DNA of 64,000 bases from Methylobacterium gregans (GTDB lineage Bacteria > Pseudomonadota > Alphaproteobacteria > Rhizobiales > Beijerinckiaceae): assembly GCF_022179245.1 (NCBI RefSeq), contig NZ_BPQM01000092.1, positions 1-64,000 on the forward strand, given 5' to 3'. Position 1 is the stretch's first letter. Every line of letters starts with the position of its first letter. Shown piece by piece: positions 28,131 to 37,600 of the stretch. The notes beneath the pieces are model-generated. The model saw only the letters and a list, made by a program, of their open reading frames with translations, was not told the origin of the DNA and made no database searches. The position numbers and the translations under genes were made by a program.

Positions 28131-29285
28131 ATGGGCGTCGCGATCCGCGAAGCCCCGCTGCCCATGCGCCACACCGAGACATCGCCGCGACGCCCCCGGC
28201 CGGCACGCCCCGGCGGCCGCGCCCTGCTCGCCGGCGGTCTCGGGCTCGCGACCCTGTGGGCGGGCGCTGCGACCTACGGCCTCGTCTTCCGCGACGACGC
28301 GCTCGCACGCCTCCTGAGCCGCCAGAGCGGGATGCAGGCGGCCTACGAGGCGCGCATCGCCGACCTCGATGCCGAGATCCGGCGGGGCCGACGGATGCTG
28401 GACGAGCGCTCCGACCTGGAGCGCCGCCTGTCGGCGGCCCTGGAGCGTCAGGCCGAGTTGGAGCGGCGCCAATCGGTGCTCGGACGCCTGCCCGGCCTCG
28501 TGCCCGCCGAGGCGGCCCGGCCCGCACCCGACGCGTTCGAGCTGCGCGGCGAGGACGGCTCCCGGTCGGGACGGCGGGCCGAGCAGGCGACCGTCCGGCT
28601 CGCCGGACTCGAGAGCGGGCTCGATGCCGTGCAGGCGGCCCAGGCCCGTGCGCTCGCCCGGGTGGTGGACGGGGCGTCCCGGACGGTGCGGCAGCTGCGC
28701 GGGGTGATCCGTGGCGCCGGCCTCGATCCCGCCCGCTTCACGGGAGCGGCCTCCGCGGTCGGCGGCCCGCTTGTGCCGCTGCCCGCCGGCGACTTCCCCG
28801 GGATGCTGGAGGCGGCGCAAGCCGCGGTCGGCGAGGCCGAGCGCCTGCGCCGTCACACGGAGGCGCTGCCCCTCCGGCCGCCGGTGCAGGGCGCGCACGG
28901 CGTGTCGAGCGGCTTCGGCGCCCGGCTCGATCCCTTCACCCGCGGCCTCGCCCTCCACACTGGCCTCGACCTGAAGGCGGAGACCGGCGAGCCGGCCCGC
29001 GCCACGGCGCCCGGCCGGGTGACGGCGGCGGAGTTCGCGGGCGGCTACGGCAACATGGTCGAGATCGACCACGGGCACGGCCTCACCACGCGCTACGCGC
29101 ATCTGGCGCGCATCGCGGTGGTGCCTGGCCAGTGGATGACGGCGGGGGCCGTCGTCGGCCGGATCGGCTCCACCGGACGCTCCACGGGCGCGCACCTGCA
29201 CTACGAGACCCGGATCGACGGCGAGCCGGTCGATCCGGAGCGCTTCCTCGAAGCCGGGCGGCGGCTCGAGACGGCGACGCCGTAG
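28131..29285 (+). CDS. M23-family (LytM) peptidase with coiled coil
   Basis: A 384-residue membrane-anchored cell-wall endopeptidase. A transmembrane anchor (about residues 30-52, ALLAGGLGLATLWAGAATYG) is followed by a coiled coil (about residues 60-115, with ARIADLDAEIRRG and DLERRLSAALERQAELERR). A C-terminal LytM domain then has all zinc and catalytic residues: HTGLDLKA near 276, TRYAHLARI, and GAHLHYETRIDG with the final H-x-H near 355-357. The layout matches NlpD/EnvC/ShyA-like enzymes that cut peptide cross-links. ATG 28131 is used; ATG 28164 is possible. It ends 7 bp from a convergent DUF1206 gene. Confidence 0.88.
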   Translation: MGVAIREAPLPMRHTETSPRRPRPARPGGRALLAGGLGLATLWAGAATYGLVFRDDALARLLSRQSGMQAAYEARIADLDAEIRRGRRMLDERSDLERRLSAALERQAELERRQSVLGRLPGLVPAEAARPAPDAFELRGEDGSRSGRRAEQATVRLAGLESGLDAVQAAQARALARVVDGASRTVRQLRGVIRGAGLDPARFTGAASAVGGPLVPLPAGDFPGMLEAAQAAVGEAERLRRHTEALPLRPPVQGAHGVSSGFGARLDPFTRGLALHTGLDLKAETGEPARATAPGRVTAAEFAGGYGNMVEIDHGHGLTTRYAHLARIAVVPGQWMTAGAVVGRIGSTGRSTGAHLHYETRIDGEPVDPERFLEAGRRLETATP

Positions 29286-29292
29286 ACTGCCT

Positions 29293-30138
29293 CTACCGCA
29301 GGGCCCGAAAGGCCTTGGCGGCCGCGTCGTCCGTGTCGTCGATGTCAGGCGCGTCGATGCGCCGGTAGCGGGCCTGGATCAGACCGAAGGCTCCGAAGGC
29401 GACGTGGCCTGCCGCCACCACGGCAAGCAGGATCCAGCCGTATTGCTGCTGTCGCAGCAGCCGGAACGCCTCGCCGAGGCCCTTTACCTCGGAGGAGCGC
29501 TGGTACCACGCCGCCACGACGAGGAAGCCGCCGATGATCAGGAAGGCGATCCCGCGCGCCGCGTAGCCGAACCGCCCGACCGGCCGTGCCCAGCGGCACT
29601 GGCCCTGGCTCAGCGCCAGACGCTCGGTCACATCGCCGCCGACCGCCTTGCCCAGGAAGCCGAAGCCCCCCGCCACGATCCCGAGACCGATCAGCGCCAG
29701 CAGCCAGCGGCCGAGCGGTTTGGCCATGAGCCACGCGCTCCAGTCCTGCATCCCGTCGCCGCCCTTCAGGCCGAGTCCCAGGCTGAGGCTCGCCGCGGTC
29801 AGCGCGAGGCCGCCGTAGATCCCGGCGCTGATCAGATGCGCGCCCCGCACCGCGAGTCCCTTCGGACCTGTGCCGCGCCGATCCGCGTCGGTGATCCCCT
29901 CCACGAGGCGCCAGATCGCGAAGGCGAGGAGCCCCACCGCGATCGCGCCGACGACGACGGGACCGAACGGGCCGCCGAGCACCGCCCGCAGGGCGCCCTT
30001 GCTGTCGCCGGTCTGCCCGCCCGCGCCGAGCGCCGCCAGCACGGCCAGCGCGCCGACCACGCAGTAGACGAGGCCGCGCGCGCCGTAGCCGTAGCGGGCG
30101 AGGCGTTCCAGGGTGTTGCGTCCTCCGAAGCTTTTCAC
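29293..30138 (-). CDS. DUF1206 family membrane protein
   Basis: The 281-residue protein has six predicted membrane spans in three similar repeats. Each begins with a YG/RA-type motif (LARYGYGARGLVYCVVGALA; VRGAHLISAGIYGGLAL; GRFGYAARGIAFLIIGG) and contains short polar loops. This is the DUF1206 arrangement, whose function is not known. The start ATG (30136-30138) overlaps the stop of the upstream small gene as ATGA, so both are read from one mRNA. A charged tail (DAPDIDDTDDAAAKAF) is cytoplasmic by inference. Confidence 0.85.
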   Translation of the reverse strand: MKSFGGRNTLERLARYGYGARGLVYCVVGALAVLAALGAGGQTGDSKGALRAVLGGPFGPVVVGAIAVGLLAFAIWRLVEGITDADRRGTGPKGLAVRGAHLISAGIYGGLALTAASLSLGLGLKGGDGMQDWSAWLMAKPLGRWLLALIGLGIVAGGFGFLGKAVGGDVTERLALSQGQCRWARPVGRFGYAARGIAFLIIGGFLVVAAWYQRSSEVKGLGEAFRLLRQQQYGWILLAVVAAGHVAFGAFGLIQARYRRIDAPDIDDTDDAAAKAFRALR

Positions 30139-30476
30139 GCGGGCGAACGCTGCGGCTTGCCGGAGAGCGAGACGTAGAAGCCCAGCCCGTCCTGGGCCGG
30201 CAGGGTCTGCAGCCGCTCGATCAGGCCGCGGCGCTTGGCGTCGAGCAGGAGCCGGCCGATCGGCTGGAACAGGGTCTCGCCGCCGCCTTCCGGGGGCGGA
30301 TCGAGGCGGATCGCCACCACCTTGCTCTTCCCGAAGCGGGAGCGCTCCAGCATGTCCTTCAGCGAGGCCTCCGCCGTGGCGCGGTTGGCGCCGCGCAGGT
30401 CCAGCACCGCCTCCGCGTCGGTGACGCCCAGCGAGCCGCGCAGCTTGTCGGCGTAGAACTCTTCGAAGTGAGGCAA
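30135..30476 (-). CDS. Small Smr-like protein (tentative)
   Basis: A 113-residue protein translationally coupled to the DUF1206 gene. The sequence AVLDLRGANRATAEASLKDML, then SKVVAIRLDPPPEGGGETLF, then a helix and the ending LGFYVSLSGK follows the beta-alpha order of Smr domains. Those normally read LDLHG at the start and end in a strand such as GATYVLL. The usual catalytic His is Arg here and the glycine loop differs, so nuclease activity would be surprising. It may be a degenerate Smr or an unrelated alpha/beta fold. Confidence 0.5.
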   Translation of the reverse strand: MPHFEEFYADKLRGSLGVTDAEAVLDLRGANRATAEASLKDMLERSRFGKSKVVAIRLDPPPEGGGETLFQPIGRLLLDAKRRGLIERLQTLPAQDGLGFYVSLSGKPQRSPA

Positions 30477-30512
30477 GAGCAGGGGACCTTGGGCGGGAGA
30501 CCTGATGGGGGT

Positions 30513-31073
30513 CTAGAAGACGACGCGGGCGTAGATATCCGAAACGGCCAAGTCGCCGCCGAGTTCAGGCAGCGCGATCCGGTCGGCGGGACCGAAGACC
30601 TGCATCTCCCAGTCGCGGTCGCGCTGCCAGACCTCGATCCGCGTCTCGTTCTGGTCGACGATCAGGAAGGTTCGCAGGCTCGGCACCGTGAGGTAGAAAT
30701 CCACCTTGCGGCCGCGGTCGTTCGCCATGGTGGAGGGCGAGAGGACTTCGGCGATCAGCACGGGGTCGCGGGCGTAACCGCTCGGGAGCGGAGGCCCGCA
30801 GCGCACGACGATGGCCGGGATCGGCGCGAAATCGTCCATGGCCTCGCTCAGGATGGCCAGGCCCGGTAACGCCTCGCACCCGCGCGCGTCGGCGAGGTCG
30901 CCGACGCGGCGCAGCAGGTTGTAGACGAGCCGCGGGTGCCGGTGCTGCGGCAGCGACATCAGCACCGGCTCGCCGTCGAGGAGTTCCCAGCGCTCCTCGT
31001 CGGGGCGGCTCTCCACCCAGACCTGATACTCGGCGACGCTCATGCGGGCGTCGCGTCTCGCGGCCAAAGCCAT
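30513..31073 (-). CDS. Uma2/DUF820 family PD-(D/E)XK nuclease-like protein
   Basis: The 186-residue product has the Uma2 (DUF820) layout: MSVAEYQVWVESRPDEERWE, ELLDGEPVLMSLPQHRHPRL, then PAIVVRC, LIAEVLSPSTMANDRGRKVDFYL in two linked parts, and VDQNETRIEVWQRD. The strand LIAEVLSPST with the later Lys supplies PD-(D/E)XK-type acidic and basic residues. The family is abundant in cyanobacteria and scattered in proteobacteria, with no settled function and no partner antitoxin here. ATG 31073 is used; the frame extends to 31166 without conserved sequence. Confidence 0.85.
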   Translation of the reverse strand: MALAARRDARMSVAEYQVWVESRPDEERWELLDGEPVLMSLPQHRHPRLVYNLLRRVGDLADARGCEALPGLAILSEAMDDFAPIPAIVVRCGPPLPSGYARDPVLIAEVLSPSTMANDRGRKVDFYLTVPSLRTFLIVDQNETRIEVWQRDRDWEMQVFGPADRIALPELGGDLAVSDIYARVVF

Positions 31074-31173
31074 CGGGGCCCCATCCTGCCTGCACCCGGA
31101 TGGTAGCATCGCGGCGGCCGCCCGCAACAGCGCCCGCCGGGGCCGAGGCCCCGGCGGACGGATCAAGACAGGC

Positions 31174-32619
31174 TCAGCCGTGCACCAGCACGTTGCGGAA
31201 CTGCCAGGGATCCTTTGTGTCGATGTCCTCCGGGAACAGGCCGGGGCGGTCGGTGAGCGGGGTCCAGTCGGTGTAGACGCCGACCACGGGGCCGAGATAC
31301 GGCGTCTGGACCTCCAGGCAGCGGCGGAAGTCCATCTCGTCGGCCTCGACGATGCCGGCGTTCGGGTTCTCCAGCGCCCAGACCATGCCGGCCAGCACCG
31401 CGCTCGTCACCTGAAGGCCGGTGGCGTTCTGGTAGGGAGCGATGCGGCGCGTCTCCTCGATGGAGAGCTGCGAGCCGTACCAGTAGGCGTTCTTCTTGTG
31501 GCCGTAGACGAGCACGCCGAGCTCGTCGATGCCGTCCACGATCTCGTTCTCGTCGAGGATGTGGTGGCGCTCCTGCACCTTGCCGGCGTTGCCGAACATC
31601 TCGTGCAGCGAGAGCACGGCGTCGTCGGCCGGGTGGTAGGCGTAGTGGCAGGTCGGACGGAAGACCGGCTTATCGCCATCGCGCACCGTGTAGTAGTCGG
31701 CGATCGAGATCGCCTCGTTGTGGGTGACGAGGAAGCCGAACTGCGCGCCGACCGTCGGCACCCAGGTGCGCACGCGGGTGTCGGCGCCGGGCTGGAGCAG
31801 GTAGATCGCGCAGCGCGAGCCCTTCTCCTGCTCGCGGGCGTTCGCGGGCTTCCAGGTCTCGTTGGTGCCCCAGCCGAGCTCGGCCGGCTGGTTGCCCTCC
31901 GAGACGAAGCCCTCGACCGACCAGGTGTTGACGAAGACGCCGCGCGGCTTCGGGTTCTTCGCGCGCTGGGTGTCGCGCTCGGCGATGTGCACGCCCTTGA
32001 CGCCCAGATCCTTCATCAGAGCGGCCCACTCGGCCTTCGAGGTCGGCTCCGCCCGCTCCAGGCCCGTGTCCTTCGCGATGTTGAGGAGCGCCTGCTTGAC
32101 GAACCACGAGACCATGCCCGGGTTGGCGCCGCAGCAGGAGACGGCCGTGGTGCCGCCGGGGTTCTGGGCGCGGGCGTCGAGGATGTTCTCGCGCAGCGCG
32201 TAGTTGGTGCGGTCGCCCTGGCTCTTCGTCTTGTCGAAGTAGAAGCCCGGCCAGGGCTCGGCCACGGTGTCGATGTAGAGCGCGCCGAGCTCGCGGCAGA
32301 GCTCCATGATCGCCCGCGACGAGGTGTCGACCGAGAGGTTGACGCAGAAGCCCTGGCCGCCGCCCTCGGTCAGCAGGGGGGTCAGCACGTCGCGATAGTT
32401 CTCAGGGGTCAGCGCCACCGTCTCGAAGCGCAGGCCGTGCTTCTCGGCGAGCGGCTTGTGCGTGTCGACCGGGTCGATCACCGTGAAACGGGCGCGGTCA
32501 TATTCGAAGTGACGCTCGATGAGCGGCAGGGTGCCCCGGCCGATCGAGCCGAAGCCGATCATCACGATGGGGCCGCTGATGCGGCCGTAGACCGGGTGAT
32601 GGGTCGGCTGATCGGTCAT
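31174..32619 (-). CDS. hss: Homospermidine synthase
   Basis: Homospermidine synthase joins two putrescines (or putrescine and spermidine) to make sym-homospermidine, the main polyamine of many alphaproteobacteria. The 481-residue product begins with a Rossmann NAD site (GPIVMIGFGSIGRGTLPLIE) and contains the conserved CVNLSVDTSSRAIMELC, VAEPWPGFYFDK, SCCGANPGMVSWFVKQALL, GWGTNETWKP and RPTCHYAYHPADDAV. The length fits the bacterial family. It stands alone, with 100 bp to the Uma2 gene; upstream lies a 780-bp gap with no strong gene. Confidence 0.95.
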   Translation of the reverse strand: MTDQPTHHPVYGRISGPIVMIGFGSIGRGTLPLIERHFEYDRARFTVIDPVDTHKPLAEKHGLRFETVALTPENYRDVLTPLLTEGGGQGFCVNLSVDTSSRAIMELCRELGALYIDTVAEPWPGFYFDKTKSQGDRTNYALRENILDARAQNPGGTTAVSCCGANPGMVSWFVKQALLNIAKDTGLERAEPTSKAEWAALMKDLGVKGVHIAERDTQRAKNPKPRGVFVNTWSVEGFVSEGNQPAELGWGTNETWKPANAREQEKGSRCAIYLLQPGADTRVRTWVPTVGAQFGFLVTHNEAISIADYYTVRDGDKPVFRPTCHYAYHPADDAVLSLHEMFGNAGKVQERHHILDENEIVDGIDELGVLVYGHKKNAYWYGSQLSIEETRRIAPYQNATGLQVTSAVLAGMVWALENPNAGIVEADEMDFRRCLEVQTPYLGPVVGVYTDWTPLTDRPGLFPEDIDTKDPWQFRNVLVHG

Positions 32620-33396
32620 TCCGGGGGGATCCTCATCATCTCTCGCGCCCCGGCGGGGGCGGTGGTCAAAGGTCGGTGGTTAAGCATCGTCTATGACGAA
32701 GCGGCGACAAACGGGGCGCGGACGGCCCGGCATATTCCGGGTGGGCACCGGGGGCGGGCAGCGGGACCCCGCGCTGGGGCTTCTGACCGCGCGCGCCCGC
32801 GTGGTCAACCATTCGCAGCCGGGCGGGTTTGGGCTGCATCAAGTTTTCATCCGATCCGTGGGTGTGGAGAAAGACAGATCTTTCCCACGGCGAGTGGGCG
32901 CGATCGCGCCTGTTCGAGCGACCATGCAGAAGAGCGCAAGTGTTCCACGCCGATGGCACTTTGCTACATATGACATTCCCGCATGCGCCCTCTGCGGCGC
33001 GGCGCGTTGCGCCGATCGGGTACCCCGCGCACATTGCAGTGCGACAGGAGGCCGAACGGTCCGTGGAAGCGCCCTTCGACGCCCATGGAGTGAGCCATGC
33101 TCTCGGTTCTCGTCTCCCAGTGCCCCGCCCCCGAGCAGGAGGCGGTCGACCGGGATCCCGGCCTGCTGACCCTCGCCTTCGCGCTGGCCCGAAGCCTGCG
33201 CCGCCGCTGGGCCTGAGACCATTCCACCACGCGTTTGCTGGCACATCTTGGGAGATCGCCCGCTCGCGATTGCCTCGCCCCCGCACCGGCGCTAGAGCGC
33301 TCCGGGCCGTCGAGATCCGATCTGGAACGGCTCTAAAGCTCTGGCCGCGCATCGACTTCCGCTGCCGTCCGGTGCGTCGCCGAGGGGACGAGATCG
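32620..33396. other. Long intergenic region with one possible small ORF
   Basis: 777 bp separate hss from the IalB gene. Open frames here are arginine/proline-rich with no family resemblance. The only candidate I would keep is at 33097-33216. A CTAGAGC... GCTCTA dyad with AGATCCGATCT between (33293-33340) looks like a remnant of a rhizobial-type intergenic palindrome. The promoters of hss and of the IalB gene must also lie in this stretch, but I cannot place them. Confidence 0.5.
33097..33216 (+). CDS. Possible small protein (39 aa)
   Basis: ATG 33097 follows GGAG with suitable spacing and opens a 39-codon frame. The peptide begins MLSVLVSQCPAPEQEAVDRD and ends in a basic helix (ALARSLRRRWA). 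Length is too short for family recognition, and in this GC-rich DNA such frames occur by chance. Only the ribosome binding site and lack of any other gene support it. Confidence 0.25.
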   Translation: MLSVLVSQCPAPEQEAVDRDPGLLTLAFALARSLRRRWA

Positions 33397-34089
33397 ATGC
33401 CGACACGCGCGCTTGCCGCTTCCGCGGACCGGACGACCCGGCGGTGGGTCGGCCCGGGGATCGCGCTGCTCGCCGCCTTGCTGCTGTCGGGATCCGCCGC
33501 GGCCCAGGAGGCGGCGCCCGAGGCGGCCGAGGCTCCCACGGCGGCCCAGAAGCCGAAGCCCAAGCCCGTCGCCAAGCCGAAGCCCAAAGCTGCCGAGAAG
33601 CCGCCGGAGGCAAAGCCCGAGGCCGCCTCCGCGGCCGTCTGGCCGGCTGGCGCCGACTCGGTGAGCGAGACCTACGGCGAGTGGACGACGAACTGCGCCC
33701 GCGCCGAGACGCGGACGAGCTGCCTGGTCACCCAGTCCCAGGGCGATCGCCAGAGCGGCCGGCGCCAGTTCGTGTTCGAGCTGCGCACCCCGCAGGAGGG
33801 CCGGGCCGAGGGGCTGCTCCTGATGCCGTTCGGGCTCAACATCGAGAGCGGCGTCACCTTCAAGCTCGACGAATCCGTGCTCGGCAAGGGCGCGCCCTAC
33901 ACCACCTGCACGAGCGAGGGCTGCCTCGTGCCGATCAGCTTCCCGACCTTGGCCACCGACGGGATGAAGACCGCCAAGGCCCTCGTGGTGAACGCTCAGA
34001 AGGCCAACAGCAGCGAGGCGGTGACCATCACCCTGCCGCTCGGCGGCTTCAACGCCGCCTTCGCCCGCGCCGCCGCGCTCGGGGGCTGA
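33397..34089 (+). CDS. Invasion-associated locus B (IalB) family protein
   Basis: A 230-residue exported protein. The signal sequence (about residues 1-36, GIALLAALLLSGSAAAQ) is followed by a Lys/Pro-rich linker of KPKPKP type (about residues 50-80). The IalB domain then has YGEWTTNCARAETRTSCLVT, FELRTPQEGRAEGLLLMPFG, KLDESVLGKGAPYTTCTSEG and CLVPISFP. Four cysteines in the domain could form two disulfides. IalB was named in Bartonella but is widespread in free-living alphaproteobacteria, where it acts in the envelope with no known activity. Its KP linker suggests crossing of the peptidoglycan. Confidence 0.88.
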   Translation: MPTRALAASADRTTRRWVGPGIALLAALLLSGSAAAQEAAPEAAEAPTAAQKPKPKPVAKPKPKAAEKPPEAKPEAASAAVWPAGADSVSETYGEWTTNCARAETRTSCLVTQSQGDRQSGRRQFVFELRTPQEGRAEGLLLMPFGLNIESGVTFKLDESVLGKGAPYTTCTSEGCLVPISFPTLATDGMKTAKALVVNAQKANSSEAVTITLPLGGFNAAFARAAALGG

Positions 34090-34192
34090 GCCGGCGCTTG
34101 GCAGGCGGTTCCGTGACTCCACACGCCCGGCCGGGTTAGGAGAGGGCGCAGGCCGGGCATAACGACCGCGCGGGACCGGACAGGGAGGAACC

Positions 34193-34594
34193 ATGAGACG
34201 GATCATGCTGGCGGCGCTGCTCGCCGGGGCGGCGATCCTGCCCGCGCGGGCGCAGGAGCCGGCCGCGCCGACGCCCCCGGCCGCGCCCTCACCCGCCACG
34301 GAGGCGAAGCCGCCGGAGCTCTCCAAGAACGAGACCATGGCGGCCCGGCTCGCCGGGCTGGTGGGTTTCGTCAACGTCGCCTGCCCGAACCTGCGCGGCG
34401 AGCCGGAACAGCTCCAGGCCGCCGTGCGCCGCCTCGGCATCGAGCCGGGCGCGCTGAATTCCGGGACGCTGCACTTCGCCGCCGCCTCCTACCTGGAGAG
34501 CTACCGCAAGGACCCGGACGCCAACTGCCGGCGCGCCTTCGACAGCTTCGGCCCCACGGGCAGCCTGGTGCCGAACCTCGTCGTCCGCCGCTGA
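34193..34594 (+). CDS. Small secreted protein, unknown
   Basis: A 133-residue product with a clean signal sequence (MRRIMLAALLAGAAILPARA, cut before QEP). A Pro/Ala linker follows, then a short domain with two cysteines (NVACPNLRG and DANCRRAFD). The domain looks mostly helical (MAARLAGLVGFVNVA, PEQLQAAVRRLGIEPGAL). ATG 34193 follows CAGGGAGGAACC, an excellent ribosome binding site. It lies between the IalB gene and the large exported protein, all on the same strand, so an envelope role is likely. No family recognised. Confidence 0.7.
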   Translation: MRRIMLAALLAGAAILPARAQEPAAPTPPAAPSPATEAKPPELSKNETMAARLAGLVGFVNVACPNLRGEPEQLQAAVRRLGIEPGALNSGTLHFAAASYLESYRKDPDANCRRAFDSFGPTGSLVPNLVVRR

Positions 34595-34677
34595 GCCGGA
34601 TCCCGCACGAGCCCCATTAAGCCGCCGTTAGCCCTGCGCCCCGCAGAGTCGCGGGGCGTACGGCGTCGGGGCGTTCC

Positions 34678-37600
34678 ATGGGGGCGGGGCAGGTGAGGGG
34701 AGGCCGGGCGGGCGGCCTGAGGGCAGTGCGCGCCGCCCTGCTCCTGGGAGTCCTGGCGGCCCTCCCCGTCGCGACGCCGGTCGCGGCCGCACGGCTCATC
34801 GCCCTCAAGGGCAGCGAGGCCCGGGCCGGCGAGGGCGCGGCGCCCGCCGGCTACGGCCGCATCCGCCTCACCTTCGACAAGCCCGTCTCCGTCAAGGCGC
34901 GGGCGAGTGCCGGCGTGCTGGTGCTCAGCTTCTCCGAGCGGGCGCCCGGCGGGGCCGAGCGGCTCGCCCAGGAGATGCCCGCCTACATCGCGGTGGCCCG
35001 GCGCGATCCGGACGGGACCGGCCTGCGCCTCGCCCTGCAGCGGCCCGTCCGGATCAGCGTGCAGGAGGCGGCCGAACAGGTCTTCGTCGATCTCCTGCCC
35101 GAGGGCTGGACCGGCCTCGTGCCGCCGCTGCCCGCGGAGGTGATCGCGGAGCTGGCGCGGCGGGCCGAGGCCGCCGAGGCGGCGCTGCGGCTCCGCAACC
35201 CGCCCCCGGCCCGCCGGACGCTCGCCCTCGAGGTTGCCCACCTGCCGACCCTGACGCGCCTCTCCCTGCGCCTGCCGCCCGGCGTGCACAGCGAGAGCCT
35301 GCGCGAGGGCGCCGCCACCCGCCTGCGCATCGACGGGGCCTGGACCATCGACACGGGCGAGGCGCGCGGCCGGACGGCCCCCGTCCTCGCTGACCTCGCG
35401 GCGGAGACCGGATCGGACTCCGCGAGCCTTCTGCTCACCCCGGCGGACGGCTACACGATGCGCATCGAGCGCGAGGACGACGCGGTCTCGATCGACCTGA
35501 TGAAGGCCGGCGAGAAGCCGGGCGAGCCGGCCATCGCTCAACCGTCCGGGCCGACCGCGGAGGCACCGCGCCCCGCCCCGGCGCCCCAGCCCGCCCCGAC
35601 GTCCCGGGATCCAGCCCCCCGCGAGGCGCCCCGCCCCGCCCCGGCGGAAGCCGAGCCCCCGCTGGGCAAGCCCGGCACGGGCCTCGTCTTCGGCTTCCGC
35701 ACCCTGCCGCCGGTCGCGCTGTTCGAGCGCACCGGCGTGGCGACGCTCGCCTTCGAGACGGACGAGCCGGTGCGCCTGCCCGAGTCCGGGGCCACGACCG
35801 GGCTCAGCCCCCTCGGCGAGGCGCGCCGCGTCGGCAATCTCACGGTGCTGCGCTTCGCCGTGCCGCCGGGCCGGCTCGTGGACCTCTTGCCGGTGGCGGT
35901 CGGCGAGGGCGCCGGCTGGGAACTCGCCGCGGGCGATGCCCTGACGCCCAGCACAGCGCTCAATCCGAGGCGGCGGCCCGACGCGGCCGGCCGCTTCGGC
36001 CTCACGGTGGATCTGCCGAAGCCCGGCGCGGCGACGTGGCTCGATCTCGACGGCGAGCGGATCGCCCTCGTCACGACACGGGGGCGTCGCGCAGCCGGCA
36101 TGTCGAAGCGCCAGCGCTTCGTCGATTTCGAGCTTCTCCCCAGCCGGTTCGGCCTCGCCGTGCTGGCACTGGCCGACGACCTCGCGGTGCGTCCGGACCT
36201 CGACGGGGTGGCGGTCGGGCGCGAGGGCGGGCTCGCGGTTTCGAGCGTGATGCAGCGTGCCGAGACGGCTCTCGCCGAGGCCGGCGCCCCGGCTATCGAT
36301 CCGGAGGCCTGGGCGCGGGGCAGATCCGGCAATCTGCGGGCGGTTCTGCGGTCGCAGTTCGCCGCCGCCGCCGCCGCGCCCCCGGGCGAGCGCGGCCCCT
36401 TGCGCGTCGCACATGCCCGGACGCTCATCGCCGCCGGCCTCGATCTGGAGGGCCTGACCGCGCTGGAGACCGCGGCGGCCGACGACCCGCTGGTGGCGAT
36501 GCAGCGCGAGACCAGCCTCTGGCGCGGTCTCGCCCTCCTGCGCGCGGGCCGCCTTGCCGAGGCGCGCGCGGCGCTCGGCGGCGACGTGCTGCAGCGCGAT
36601 TCGGAAGCGGTGCTGTGGCGATCTGTGGCGGAGGCGGGGCTGGGCCTGTGGCGCGAGGCCGAGACCGGGTTCGGCCGCACCCTGAACCTCGCCGGGCGCC
36701 TGCCCGAGGATCTGCGCGACTTCGTGCTCGCGGCGGCTGCCGAATCCGCGATCGAGAGCGGCGACATCGACGCCGCGGTGTCCCGGATGGACGCCGCCGC
36801 CAAGCGCGACCCGCTGGTGCGCGATCGCCTCGCCCTGGTGAAGGGCCGGGTGGAGGAGTTGACCGGCCAGACGGTGGCCGCCCTCGACCGCTACGAGCGG
36901 CTGGAGGTCGCGGCCGCAGCCCCGGTCGCCGCCGCCGCGGGCCTGCGCCGGACCCTGCTGGCGCTCGGCACGGCCAAGATGTCCTCCGGCGAGGCGCTGG
37001 CCCGGCTGGAGCGCCTCGCCCTCACCTGGCGCGGAGGCCCGACCGAGGAGGCGATCATCGCCGGGCTCGCCCGGAGCTACGCGACCGCCGGCCGCTTCCG
37101 CGAGGCCTTCGCGACGACCCGGCGCGCCGCGATGGCCTTCCCGGCCTCCGAGATGGCGCGGGTGCTGAACGGCGAGGCTCAGAGCCTGTTCGACGCCCTC
37201 TATCTCGGCGGGCGCGGCGACGCGTTGCCGGGCGTCGAGGCGGTGGCGCTCTACTTCGATTTCAAGGAGTTCGCTCCGATCGGCCGGCGCGGCGACGAGG
37301 TGGTGCGCCGGCTGGCCGACCGGCTGGTCGGGCTCGACCTGCTCGACTCGGCGGCCGACCTGCTCCAGCACCAGATCGACCATCGGCTCACCGGCCAAGC
37401 CCGCGCCGCTGTGGCGGCGCGCCTCGCCACGGTGCGGCTGATGGACGGCAAGCCGCTCCAGGCGCTGGAGGCGATCGACGCGACCCACCTACCGGAATTG
37501 CCGGCCGACCTGCGCCGCGCCCGCGCGCTGGTGCGGGCGCGCGCGCTCTCGGACCTGAGCCGCACGGACCTCGCCCTGGAGACGATCGAGGACGAGAGCG

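Noticed and set aside
32693..33169. 158-codon frame in the hss-ialB gap
   Set aside because: Arg/Gly/Ser/Pro composition, no motif, and no conserved start; most likely a chance frame.
34501..37488. Open frame of 995 codons on the minus strand
   Set aside because: It is antisense to the large exported protein; its composition is Arg/Gly/Ala/Gln-rich with no motif, as expected for the third-position pattern of GC-rich DNA.
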